64,000 nucleotides of DNA from assembly GCA_963773035.1 (NCBI GenBank), contig CAVYZX010000037.1:372001-436000 (forward strand), written 5' to 3'. Each line of letters starts with the position of its first letter. Within the stretch, counting starts at the first letter, position 1. The translations under genes and the position numbers were made by a program. Origin of the DNA: CAVRXZ01 sp963773035. Its GTDB lineage: Bacteria; Acidobacteriota; Vicinamibacteria; Vicinamibacterales; CAVVIG01. Below the pieces are notes generated by a model. That model searched no databases. It was not told where the DNA came from and was given only the letters and a program-made list of their open reading frames with translations. Positions 43,785-53,946 of this stretch are shown here, in pieces.

Positions 43785-45908
43785 ATGCAATCGGACCATC
43801 ACGGCCCTCGTCCACCCGCACCAGGAGCAGGTATGCGTGGTATCGGGAACGACTCGGTGGCCGGCGACCGTGGGAGCGCGGCGTCAATGGTCGCGCGTTA
43901 TGAAGCGCTCATCCGCGTGTCGGAGGCTCTGAGGGCCTATCACGATCGCGACACGCTATTCCGCAGCTTGGCCCGCGAGCTTCGTCCCGTCGTTCAGTTC
44001 AGTTTCCTCGGTCTCGCGCTCTACGACGAACAGACCCACGCCGTCGAGCCGTACGTGCTCGAGGCCACAGGGGAATCCGTGCCGCCGCCAGAACTGTCCG
44101 CCGAGGAGCAACTGACCTACTGGGTGGTTCAGCATCAGACGCCGCTGCTGATTCCGATCGTTGAAAACGAGACTCGCTTTTCGCAAGAGATGACGTACTT
44201 GCGGTGCCAAGGGATCGTCTCGACGTGTTCGCTGCCGTTGACGACGCCGCGGCGCCGTGTCGGCATGCTGTTGGCGGGCAGCCGTGAGCCCCATGTTTAC
44301 GACGCAAAGGACGTGGCGCTTCTGTCGCTCGTCGCGAATCAGGTTGCGCTCGCGATTGAGAACGCGGAGAGCTACGAGGCGTTGCAGCACTCGCTCGCGC
44401 TCGAGCGAGACCGCATGCGGAACGTCGAGGCGTGCGACGAACTGCTGCGCGCGTTGTCCACGGTCCTCGACATCCGGCGGGTGTTTCCGCAAGTCTCGCA
44501 GATCGCCGCGACCGTACTCCCTCACGATCTACTGACGTTCGCATTTCTCAACGGACGCGAGGTTGTCATGCAAGCAACGTCGGGTGAATGGACCCCGTTG
44601 CCCATGAGGCTGAAGGTTCAACACGTGATCCCCGACGGAGGCGGGAGCGCGATCGTCGGCGATTTCGAAGAGCCAGATGCCTGCATGCCCGTCGAACCTC
44701 ACCAGTTCTGGGATCTTGTTCGGTCGGCGGGTTACCGTTCGTCACTGACGGTTCACCTGCCCGCTCGCGATCAAATGTTGTCCCTCAAATTCTGGTCGAA
44801 GCGGGCTCACGCGTTCGACGAGCGGCAGTTGGGGATGGCCCGCCGCATCGCGGATCACGTGGCCCTCGCGGTCTCTCACGAACAACTCGCCGACCTGGCA
44901 CGAGAGGCGGCCGAAGCCACATTGCGAGCAGACCGGCTCGAAGCGCGCGTCCGCTCGTTGTCCGAGGAGCTCGCGGCGAAGGCCGGACGCATGGTCGGTC
45001 CTTCGGACGCGTGGCAAGCGGTACTCAAGGCGGCGACGCAGGTCGCGTCAACTGACACGACCGTCCTGCTCGTGGGGGAATCCGGCACCGGCAAGGAAGT
45101 GGTCGCCAGGTTCATTCATTACGCCTCGACCCGTGCGAACGGACCGTTCGTCGCGCTGAACTGCGCGGCGCTCCCCGAACAGTTGCTCGAATCCGAGCTC
45201 TTCGGCTACGAGCGTGGCGCGTTTACTGGCGCGCAACAGGCCAAGCCCGGGCAAATCGAGCTGGCGGCGGGCGGAGTGCTTTTTCTCGACGAAGTCGCCG
45301 AGATGAGCGCATCCGCACAGGCCAAGTTCCTTCGTGTCCTGCAGGAGCGCGAGTTCCAGCGACTTGGATCGACACGCACGTTGAAGGCAAACGTGCGTGT
45401 GATTGCGGCGACCAATCGCGATCTGAAAAAGGCGCTCGAGCGCGGCGATTTTCGCGAGGACCTCTTCTATCGGCTGCAGGTCTTCGATATCAAGCTCCCG
45501 CCACTGCGGGCACGACCGACTGACATCCTGCCCCTCAGCGAAGCGTTTCTCGAACAGATCGGCCAGACGTTCGGGCGGCCCCCTTCGGGACTGACACGCG
45601 ACGCCAAAGAGGCGCTCATGCACTACGACTGGCCGGGAAACGTGCGGGAGCTGCGCAATGCGCTCGAGCGCGCCGCGATTCTCTGTGAAGGCGGCCTGAT
45701 CACGGCGGAGCACCTGTCGCTGAACAACGGCCGGCGCGGTCCGCCGCCGCCCGTCGGCGCATCGACAACCGACCTGAGCGCCGTCGAGCGCGACATGATC
45801 GCGCAGGTGCTCGCAGACTGCTCCGGTAACAAATCCAAGGCTGCCGCCATGCTCGGCATCTCGCGCACGCAGTTGTACGTTCGATTGCGCCGCTATCAGC
45901 TTTCTTGA
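43785..45908 (+). CDS. Sigma-54-dependent Fis-family activator with two GAF domains
   Basis: A protein of about 707 residues. Two GAF-like regions (residues about 35-200 and 220-380; FSFLGLALYDEQTHAVEPYV, GMARRIADHVALAVSHEQLA) lead through a coiled coil (ARVRSLSEELAAKAGRM) to an AAA+ domain with LLVGESGTGKEVVARFIH (Walker A), the GAFTGA loop, FLDEVAEMSASAQ (Walker B) and DWPGNVRELRNALERA, then a Fis-type HTH (ADCSGNKSKAAAMLGISRTQ). It is FhlA/NorR-like. The ATG at 43785 is a choice; ATG near 43833 is also possible. It may control the preceding small genes and the cupin. Confidence 0.93.
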   Translation: MQSDHHGPRPPAPGAGMRGIGNDSVAGDRGSAASMVARYEALIRVSEALRAYHDRDTLFRSLARELRPVVQFSFLGLALYDEQTHAVEPYVLEATGESVPPPELSAEEQLTYWVVQHQTPLLIPIVENETRFSQEMTYLRCQGIVSTCSLPLTTPRRRVGMLLAGSREPHVYDAKDVALLSLVANQVALAIENAESYEALQHSLALERDRMRNVEACDELLRALSTVLDIRRVFPQVSQIAATVLPHDLLTFAFLNGREVVMQATSGEWTPLPMRLKVQHVIPDGGGSAIVGDFEEPDACMPVEPHQFWDLVRSAGYRSSLTVHLPARDQMLSLKFWSKRAHAFDERQLGMARRIADHVALAVSHEQLADLAREAAEATLRADRLEARVRSLSEELAAKAGRMVGPSDAWQAVLKAATQVASTDTTVLLVGESGTGKEVVARFIHYASTRANGPFVALNCAALPEQLLESELFGYERGAFTGAQQAKPGQIELAAGGVLFLDEVAEMSASAQAKFLRVLQEREFQRLGSTRTLKANVRVIAATNRDLKKALERGDFREDLFYRLQVFDIKLPPLRARPTDILPLSEAFLEQIGQTFGRPPSGLTRDAKEALMHYDWPGNVRELRNALERAAILCEGGLITAEHLSLNNGRRGPPPPVGASTTDLSAVERDMIAQVLADCSGNKSKAAAMLGISRTQLYVRLRRYQLS

Positions 45909-46011
45909 CTGCCTATCGGTTCGTTGGGGGCGAGAGCCGGCGCAAAAGTCTGAGGCCCACCGTGTTTTAGCAAATTCTTCCAACCAATCCTGAGCGGGAG
46001 GATAGAACCCG

Positions 46012-46350
46012 ATGGCGAGCACACTTCCACCTGGTGAAGTCTTCGCGTTGGATGCCCTTGTGACGCCGACTGCGCAAGGCATAGCAAGCCGCGTGCTGGC
46101 TCGCACAGCAGCGGGCAACATCACGCTGTTCGCCTTTGACGCGGGGGAAGGGCTGTCCGAGCATTCCGCGCCGTTTGATGCGCTCGTGCTCACGCTATCA
46201 GGAACTCTGGTTCTCACGATCGGCGACCGTGAAGTGCGCACGGGACCGCAATCGCTCGTGTCGATGCCTGCGAATGTCCCTCATGCCGTTCAGGCTACTG
46301 AACCGTCGCGCATGCTGCTGATTATGCTGCGCGAACGGGCCGGAACGTAA
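46012..46350 (+). CDS. Cupin-domain protein
   Basis: A 112-residue single cupin. The two cupin motifs are GEGLSEHSAPFDALVLTLSGTLVLTIG and GPQSLVSMPANVPHAVQATEPSRML; metal ligands Glu/His and the last His are kept. Single cupins bind a metal and either isomerise or oxidise small compounds or sense them. It follows the sigma-54 activator by 100 bases on the same strand. The start has GGGAGGATAGAAC upstream. Substrate unknown. Confidence 0.88.
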   Translation: MASTLPPGEVFALDALVTPTAQGIASRVLARTAAGNITLFAFDAGEGLSEHSAPFDALVLTLSGTLVLTIGDREVRTGPQSLVSMPANVPHAVQATEPSRMLLIMLRERAGT

Positions 46351-46377
46351 TCCTGATCCTGCCTGCCCGTCTTTCGT

Positions 46378-46629
46378 TCATCCACCGTCAAGAGCAGGGT
46401 CACGGGTGAAGGGGAGCGGGAACGAGGCTGGCGCGTCGGCTGGGTGATCGCTCCGCTCCCCTTCCTGCGCCTTTTTCGGACGTTTCTCCAGTTCCTCCGA
46501 GAGGGCATGCAGATCGCGATGGTCTTCTGGGCGCTCTCGGAGTAAGTCCTGAAGCAAGTCAACCAACTTCAAGTCCGTGCAGGCTTCAAGGAACGACGGA
46601 GTGAATGCCAAGTGATGTGAATCGCTCAT
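46378..46629 (-). CDS. Small protein of unknown function
   Basis: An 83-residue protein starting at an ATG with a good AAAGGAG site (8 bases before). The first half is helical (SFLEACTDLKLVDLLQDLLRERPED, then LHALSEELEKRPKKAQEG), the second half is polar and Pro/Ala-rich. No family is recognised. It converges on the cupin gene and is not clearly linked to erpA, which is separate downstream in sequence order. Confidence 0.55.
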   Translation of the reverse strand: MSDSHHLAFTPSFLEACTDLKLVDLLQDLLRERPEDHRDLHALSEELEKRPKKAQEGERSDHPADAPASFPLPFTRDPALDGG

Positions 46630-46783
46630 CGGGTTGGCTCCTTTCTCCCACGCAGACACGCGCGTGAAAACAAAGCGCATTCGGATCGTCAGTGCCTGGT
46701 TGGCTGCGAACGAAGCTGCCCGGTCAGGAACTCAAAATCGGCCTCGATCGTCGAGATCCTACGCGAAGCGCGTCAGTGGCGTG

Positions 46784-47113
46784 TTACTCGGTCGAGAAGG
46801 ACGACCCGCAGCCGCAGGTCGACTTGGCGTTGGGGTTCTTGATGGTGAAGCCGCCGCCCGTGATGCTGTCGACGAAGTCGACCTCCGCATTCTTCAGATA
46901 CTGGATGCTGATCGGGTCGACGAACAGCTTGATACCGTGGGACTCGAAGACCTGGTCACCTGAGCCCTGGCCGTTCTCCTCAATCATCATGCCGTACTGG
47001 AAGCCCGAGCAGCCGCCCCCCTGCACGAACACGCGCAAGCCGCCGCCGGCTTTCTGTTCCTCGACCAGCAGTTCGCTGATCTTCGACGCCGCCGTTTCAG
47101 AGACATTGATCAT
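46784..47113 (-). CDS. erpA: A-type iron-sulfur carrier
   Basis: A 109-residue ErpA/IscA-family protein that delivers Fe-S clusters to target enzymes. The three cluster-binding cysteines are visible: Cys in VQGGGCSGFQYGMMIEE and the pair in STCGCGSSFS. The second conserved block is VDPISIQYLKNAEVDFVDS. Like ErpA, it starts MINVSETAASKISELL. It is monocistronic, with a good-looking start at ATG 47113. Confidence 0.95.
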   Translation of the reverse strand: MINVSETAASKISELLVEEQKAGGGLRVFVQGGGCSGFQYGMMIEENGQGSGDQVFESHGIKLFVDPISIQYLKNAEVDFVDSITGGGFTIKNPNAKSTCGCGSSFSTE

Positions 47114-47334
47114 GATCCAAGTATACCTATCCCGTCACCTTCCATGCCGATCTTCGTGTTCAGCTGCGCCATTCGGCGAGAAGATCGCGCAAAAGAGTGC
47201 GCAAAGGGAGTAGTCTTAAGCAGCGCCACTTCCGCTGTCCTGTTCGGGACGTCTTGCACGGTCCCGTTTCGTTGAGTTGATGGCGCGGGATCGCGCTTCC
47301 CGCTCGCCTGACAGATAACCTGAAAGAAGGATAC

Positions 47335-47490
47335 ATGGCCTCCACTACAGCACCGCAGAGTCGTCAGTCGCACAAGAAGCTGAAGCCGAAGCCGAAGACC
47401 GAGTCGAAGTCGTGGCAGACACGGAACATGGCGCGCAAGGAGAAGCAGACGGCGTACGCGGCAAAGCTGGCGGCGGAAACCGGGCAGTGA
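47335..47490 (+). CDS. Very small basic protein
   Basis: A 51-residue lysine-rich protein (MASTTAPQSRQSHKKLKPKP, then SWQTRNMARKEKQTAYAAKL) with GAAAGAAGG upstream of its ATG. It is too short for many ORF filters, but codon choice and composition look coding. It resembles small nucleic-acid-binding or ribosome-associated proteins, though no family is certain. It converges on the coiled-coil gene at 47505. Confidence 0.55.
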   Translation: MASTTAPQSRQSHKKLKPKPKTESKSWQTRNMARKEKQTAYAAKLAAETGQ

Positions 47491-47504
47491 CGCACTCCGT
47501 CCGT

Positions 47505-47822
47505 CTATGCTTTTCTCCGCTTCACGAGCCGCGGCTGCCGACCGGCAGCGCTTGACGCCGGCGTCAGCCCGGGCAACAGGTCTGGCAACTCCCGCGCAAA
47601 GCCTGCGGCCGCATCCTTCGCATGACGTGCCTTCCGCCTGCCTTCATTCAACGCGTGCTTGTGCCCATCGCTCAGAGTCCTCGGCGCCTTGAGCCGGGTC
47701 GGCAGGACTGCGCCACCGGAACCACCCAGCGCTGCCAGCGCCTTGTCAACGGCCTTCAGCTGATCCAACAGCTCCTCCCGCTTCGCCCGCAGCAGATTCA
47801 CCTCATTATTCAGATTGGCCAT
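47505..47822 (-). CDS. Small coiled-coil basic protein
   Basis: A 105-residue protein with an N-terminal coiled coil (NNEVNLLRAKREELLDQLKAVDKALAAL), a Gly-rich break and a basic C-terminal half (HKHALNEGRRKARHAKDAAA, ending KRRKA). The basic tail may bind nucleic acid. Family unknown. It is divergent from the cold-shock gene with about 100 bases between. Confidence 0.6.
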   Translation of the reverse strand: MANLNNEVNLLRAKREELLDQLKAVDKALAALGGSGGAVLPTRLKAPRTLSDGHKHALNEGRRKARHAKDAAAGFARELPDLLPGLTPASSAAGRQPRLVKRRKA

Positions 47823-47924
47823 TCCACCCCCAAAACGATCCCTGGTCGGGTCGCATGCGTTTGCAAGACACTAGTCTGCGAGAATCGTGTGAACGGCAGC
47901 ATTGATAACCAGGCCGGAGGATGA

Positions 47925-48128
47925 ATGACAGGAACGATTCGCACGTTACGAGTTGACAAAGGATTCGGTTTCATCAAGGACACGACGGGCAAGGAATACT
48001 TCTTCCACCAAAGTGCGGTCTACGGTGAGGGACTTGGGGACCTGCGCGAGGGTGACAGTGTCGAATTCGACGCTGGCGAGGGGCCGAAAGGGCCTCGGGC
48101 CGAAAACGTTCGGCGCACGTCAACATAG
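47925..48128 (+). CDS. Cold-shock domain protein
   Basis: A 67-residue single-stranded nucleic-acid-binding protein of the CSD family. It carries the RNP1 motif KGFGFIKD and RNP2 as FFHQSAV, both with their aromatic residues, and the ending GPRAENVRR. It acts as an RNA chaperone or antiterminator. The ATG is preceded by GGAGG (aggccggagg). Two hairpins follow and separate it from convergent groL. Confidence 0.95.
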   Translation: MTGTIRTLRVDKGFGFIKDTTGKEYFFHQSAVYGEGLGDLREGDSVEFDAGEGPKGPRAENVRRTST

Positions 48129-48135
48129 AACCTGC

Positions 48136-48191
48136 GACGCGCGGAAAGCGCGTCATTTGAGGTCCCGGCCGAATTGCTTCGGCCGGACCTC
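48136..48191. terminator. Double hairpin between csp and groL
   Basis: Two stems: GACGCGC-GGAAA-GCGCGTC (48136-48154), and a stronger near-palindrome GAGGTCC(C)GGCCGAA-TTGC-TTCGGCCGGACCTC (48159-48191). T-runs are short on both sides. The position, 30 bases after csp and 40 before the end of convergent groL, fits a bidirectional terminator. Confidence 0.65.
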
Positions 48192-48230
48192 TGTGGCTTC
48201 GAGCCTTCTGCCTTCGTCTCTGGGCGTGCG

Positions 48231-49853
<1,623 letters not shown>

Positions 49854-49866
49854 GTGATCTTGTCTC

Positions 49867-50178
49867 CTACTTCTTTTTCTTCGTGTCGCCGCCCTGGAGA
49901 ACGCCCAAGACTTCCTCTTCTCGCATGATGATGTATTCCTCACCATCGAGCTTGATCTCCTGCCCCGAGTACTTGCCGAAGAGGATGAGATCGCCGGCCT
50001 TGACATCGGGCGGTTGACGCGTGCCGTCGTCTCTGACCTTGCCGGCGCCCGCGGCGATCACCTTGCCTTGCTGCGGCTTTTCCTTGGCCGTGTCGGGAAT
50101 GATGATCCCGCCGACCTTCTGTTCGCCTTCCTCGAGGCGCTGGATGATGATGCGGTCGTGGAGCGGTCTGACATTCAT
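49867..50178 (-). CDS. groES: Co-chaperonin GroES
   Basis: A 103-residue 10-kDa chaperonin, capping GroEL. It starts MNVRPLHDRIIIQRLEEGE and contains the mobile loop KVGGIIIPDTAKEKP and the core DLILFGKYSGQEIKLDGEEY. The tail is unusually long and basic (GVLQGGDTKKKK). It begins at ATG 50178, with GGAG 9-12 bases upstream; a longer frame exists but is not family-like. It leads the groES-groL operon. Confidence 0.97.
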   Translation of the reverse strand: MNVRPLHDRIIIQRLEEGEQKVGGIIIPDTAKEKPQQGKVIAAGAGKVRDDGTRQPPDVKAGDLILFGKYSGQEIKLDGEEYIIMREEEVLGVLQGGDTKKKK

Positions 50179-50351
50179 GGCTTTCGACTCCAGATTAGCG
50201 TGACTGCGTGGATCGGACTCAAGCCCGGCCCCGGTGTGAAACCTATGGCACCCATTCTGACGGTACTGATCAGGCGCAGTGTGTGCACAATTGAACAGGA
50301 GCGCCCAACGCGCATCGCCACGTCGTGAGGACCGTGGACCTTCCGACGCGG

Positions 50352-50864
50352 CTACGCGAGCCGGGAGGGAGGCGGGGTCAGGAGATAGGGCTGGTCGCGC
50401 AGTTCGCGGCTTAGCTGTGCGTGGCGTCGCCGCCAAGGCTCGAAGCGTCTGGCGATCGCTTTGAGCAGCCGAGCTTTATGCGGGGAGCGTTCGTGAAGAG
50501 CCGCCCGGCTGAAAAAGCTCGCGCCCAGCTCGGCATACCAGCGGATGTTGTGTCGTCGACGCATTTGGTCCTCGAAAAATCCCGCCAGCAGCAAGCACTG
50601 AGCGCCCGCCGTTTCCATCATCGCGCTGTCATGCAGGAGGGTTGTGTCGGACACAAAATGGTCGAACACTGCGCTGAGATTCGCGGGAACCGGCACATCG
50701 ATGTCGGCTTGTGTGGAGACCTGGACGTAGTGCGCCAGTACGCTCGCGTTGTAGAGCAGTTCCTCTCGATCGACGGTGGGCTCGGCGACGTCCTGCAGGC
50801 GCAGAACGAAGAACTCCAGTGCCTGCCGACGATCTATCGCGAGTAGTTCCTGCAGTGGACCCAT
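50352..50864 (-). CDS. Conserved-looking helical protein of unknown function
   Basis: A 170-residue mostly helical protein (MGPLQELLAIDRRQALEFFV, then FDHFVSDTTLLHDSAMMETA and ARLLKAIARRFEPWRRRH). No signal peptide or membrane span. Family unknown; composition and the even codon pattern indicate a real gene. It lies upstream of groES on the same strand but 170 bases away, and is divergent from hflK. Confidence 0.6.
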   Translation of the reverse strand: MGPLQELLAIDRRQALEFFVLRLQDVAEPTVDREELLYNASVLAHYVQVSTQADIDVPVPANLSAVFDHFVSDTTLLHDSAMMETAGAQCLLLAGFFEDQMRRRHNIRWYAELGASFFSRAALHERSPHKARLLKAIARRFEPWRRRHAQLSRELRDQPYLLTPPPSRLA

Positions 50865-51022
50865 GACTCGATTCCAACAATACACTCAGACAGCGCCTTG
50901 GACGAAGGGTCAGCCACCCTGGCATCGCGTCACTTCTTCGCCTCCAAGCCGGGAAGACCCTGTTCACATTGGAACAGCGCCCGGCGACGCCGGCGCCTCA
51001 GAATGACCTATGAAGGAACATC

Positions 51023-52094
51023 ATGGATGTCGTTAACTGGCAGCGGCGAGCCCGATCGGTGATTGACGACGGCCGCTTGCCCCCGTTCTCGCTCGAAGGC
51101 CGGGGTCGCCTCGTCGGCAGGATTGCGCTGGGCCTGGTTGTTCTCCTTGCTCTGTACTCGACCTACTACCAGGTGAACGCCGACGAAGTGGGCGTCGTCC
51201 AGCGGTTCGGCCGATATGTGCGATCGACGGATCCCGGACCCCATCTGAAGATCCCCCTTCTCGAGACGGTGACGCGCGTGCCCGTGCAGCGCCAGTTGAA
51301 GGCGGAGTTCGGGTTCCGCACGACGACGTCAGGCGTGCAGTCCCAGTTCGAGCAGAACGACAGGACCAAGCTCGAATCGCTGATGCTGACTGGCGACCTC
51401 AACGTTGCGGTCGTCGAGTGGATCGTGCAATACAAGGTGAAGGACCCCTACAAGTACCTGTTCAAGGTCAGGAACCTCGACAGCGCTGCCCGGCGGGGAG
51501 ATCCTTCGACGTTCCGTGACATGAACGAAGCGGTGATGCGCGCAGGTCGTGGGCGACCACAGCGTCAACGAAGTCCTGACCGTCGGCCGGGAGAAGATCC
51601 AGATCGACGGCAAGGAGCTGCTGCAAGGCCTCTGCGACCGCTACGAGACCGGCCTCGAGGTGCTCCAGATCGTCCTCCAGGACGTGAACCCACCGGACCT
51701 GGTGAAGCCGGCGTTCAACGAGGTCAATCAGGCGATTCAGGAGAAGGAACGGCTCATCAACGAGGCGTGGGCGGACTATAACCAGACGGTCCCGAACGCG
51801 CGCGGGGAGGCCGAGCGGGTCGTGCGCGCCGCGGAGGGCTACGCGCTCGAGCGCGTCAACAACGCACGCGGCGACGTCGCCCGGTTCGTCAACATCTACG
51901 ACGAGTACCGCAAGGCGCCGGACGTCACGCGCAAACGCCTGTATCTGGAGACGCTGAATGAGGTGCTGCCGAAGACAGGGAGGAAACTCATCGTCGATTC
52001 TACGATGAAGGGGATCCTGCCGCTCCTCAATCTCGACCCTGCGAAGGTCGACGCGACGAAGATCGCCCCTGCGAAGGAGGAGGTGAAGCCGTGA
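51023..52094 (+). CDS. hflK: SPFH protease-modulator HflK (one frameshift)
   Basis: An inner-membrane SPFH/band 7 protein of about 356 residues; HflK and HflC form a membrane cage that restrains the FtsH protease. One membrane span (IALGLVVLLALYSTYYQV) is followed by the SPFH domain (NADEVGVVQRFGRYV, PGPHLKIPLLETVTRVP) and a helical tail (NEVNQAIQEKERLINEAWADYNQ, AEGYALERVNNARGDVARF). The frame moves by one extra base near 51541, joining AVMR to QVVGDHSVNEV. As hflK is well conserved, a sequence error is more likely than decay. Its stop overlaps the hflC start by 4 bases. Confidence 0.9.
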
Positions 52095-53027
52095 AGCGCC
52101 CCCTCCTCGCCGTCGTCATCGTCCTCGGCCTGTTCACATTCTGGTCGTCGGTCTACACGATCGCCGAAACCGAGCAGGTTATCATCACCCAGTTCGGCGA
52201 GCCGGTCGGGCCAGCCGCAGACCGCTCCCGGCCTCCACATGAAGGTGCCGTTCATCCAGACGGTGTACGCCTTCGACAAGCGATGGCTCGAATGGAGCGG
52301 CGACCCGAACCAGATCCCGACCCGGGACAAGAAGTACATCTGGGTGGACACGTACACACGCTGGCGCATCAAAGATCCGCTCCTTTTCTACCAGCGCGTG
52401 ACCGATGAGCGCAGCGCCCAGTCGCGTCTCGATGACATCGTCGATGGCGAGACCCGCAACGTCATCGCCAACAACGATCTCATCGAGGTCGTTCGGAGCA
52501 CCGATCGAGCGTTCCCCGAAACCGAGGAAAACGCGGACGTGGACATGGGTGCGGCGGCCGTGGCGGGCAAGATTACGATGGGGCGCGACAAGATCACCCG
52601 CGCCATTCTCGACAAATCGCGCAACATCGTCGCGGAGTTCGGCATCGAGCTGGTCGACGTGCAGATCCGACGCGTCAACTACGTGGCCGAGGTGCAGCAG
52701 AAGGTCTACGACCGGATGATCTCCGAACGCCGGCGCATCGCCGAGCGGTCGCGATCGGAAGGCAATGGCAAGGCGGCGGAGATCCGCGGCCAGAAGGAAC
52801 GCGAGCTGAAGGGGATCCAGTCGGAGGCATACCGCAAAGCCCAGGAAGCGATGGGTAAGGCCGACGGCGAGGCCACCAAGATCTACGCCGAGGCCTACGG
52901 CCGCGACCCGGATCTGTACCAGTTCCTGAAGACGATGGAGACGTACCGGAAGACCTTCGCGCTCGATACCACGCTCATCCTGTCAACTGACGGCGAGTTC
53001 TTTCGGTACTTGAAGCAGAGTCGGTAG
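52091..53027 (+). CDS. hflC: SPFH protease-modulator HflC (one frameshift)
   Basis: The HflK partner, about 311 residues. A short membrane span (LLAVVIVLGLFTFWSSVYTI) leads to the SPFH domain (ETEQVIITQFGEPVGQP after correction, then HMKVPFIQTVYAFDKRWLEW) and the helical arm (YDRMISERRRIAERSRSEGN, KGIQSEAYRKAQEAMGKADG). The GTG start at 52091 overlaps the hflK stop (GTGA). One extra G in a GGG run near 52207-52210 shifts the frame; undoing it gives the standard G-Q-P-Q-T-A-P-G-L-H motif. It ends ILSTDGEFFRYLKQSR. Confidence 0.92.
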
Positions 53028-53052
53028 ACACGACGGCGAATTGAGGCGAGTT

Positions 53053-53529
53053 ATGCGCGAGGTGCGTCCCGTCATCCTAGCGGCCGTGTTCGCGCTTACG
53101 GGTTTCGGTGTGATCGCGGCGGCACAACCGCGAGTCAGCGATGAACAGGTACGGGGGCTGTTGAGCCGTATCGACACAGGCACCGATTCCGTCCGCGCCG
53201 GTTTGGATCGGGCGGTTGATCCGAGCCGGATCAATGGCGGCCTGACAAAAGCCGAGGTGAACCAATCGCTGAAAGATTTCAAGCAAGCCACTGATCGCCT
53301 TCATACCGGCGTGAACGATCGCCAAATCGGTACGGTCAATGTCGCGGACGTGCTAAAGCGCGCGTCTTCCATCGATCACTTCATGACGGCGAACTCACTC
53401 GATGCTTCGGCCCAGCGCGCTTGGCACGATCTGCGGCGGAATTTGGATGAGCTGGCGCGTGCGTATGACGTCATCTGGTATTGGAGCGGCTCATATAATC
53501 TTCCGGCTCGGGTCAACGACCAACATTAG
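53053..53529 (+). CDS. Secreted helical protein of unknown function
   Basis: A 158-residue protein with a signal peptide (MREVRPVILAAVFALTGFGVIAAAQ). The mature part is helical (SDEQVRGLLSRIDTGTDSVRAGLDRAVD, SLKDFKQATDRLHTGVND, LDELARAYDVIWYW) with a C-terminal aromatic stretch. It resembles small Acidobacteriota periplasmic proteins without assigned function. It follows hflC by 25 bases on the same strand and may share its transcript. Confidence 0.7.
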   Translation: MREVRPVILAAVFALTGFGVIAAAQPRVSDEQVRGLLSRIDTGTDSVRAGLDRAVDPSRINGGLTKAEVNQSLKDFKQATDRLHTGVNDRQIGTVNVADVLKRASSIDHFMTANSLDASAQRAWHDLRRNLDELARAYDVIWYWSGSYNLPARVNDQH

Positions 53530-53543
53530 GGTCGACCTTAGCC

Positions 53544-53783
53544 ATGGCAAAACGGAAAAATCCGCGCGCGCTGAAGAGCCACGCGAAGAAGCCTGGACGG
53601 AAACCGAAGCTCTCGGTCGGCGAGTCGGCGCGCGCCAACAACGAAGCACCGGCAGAGTATCGCACTCGTATCGGTATCATCACTGAACTCGGCCCCGGCC
53701 GAACGGATTATCGGGTCGAGTTCGAAGATGGCCAAAGACCGACCACCGGGTATCTAAGGTCCCGATGGCTCGACCCCGTGTAG
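53544..53783 (+). CDS. Small basic protein of unknown function
   Basis: A 79-residue protein with a Lys/Arg-rich N terminus (MAKRKNPRALKSHAKKPGRK) and a short beta-like C-terminal part (GIITELGPGRTDYRVEFEDG) that could be a small SH3/KOW-type barrel. It might bind nucleic acid. It follows the helical secreted gene by 14 bases. From its stop to 53946 I see no gene. Confidence 0.55.
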   Translation: MAKRKNPRALKSHAKKPGRKPKLSVGESARANNEAPAEYRTRIGIITELGPGRTDYRVEFEDGQRPTTGYLRSRWLDPV

Positions 53784-53946
53784 TTTTCACGGCATTCCGC
53801 GCACGGATTTGTCCGGCCTCAGGGGCCTCAGTAGCGAACGGCCGTTACGTGTTCAGTTGCCTGCGAGCCCCGAACACGACCTGTGCTGTTTTGGACACCC
53901 GGCCGATCAGCTCTGCCATACCATGGGGCGCTGCTAGAGAAGTGTC

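Noticed and set aside
50178..50345. CIRCE (HrcA) operator before groES
   Set aside because: No TTAGCACTC-type inverted repeat was found in the leader.
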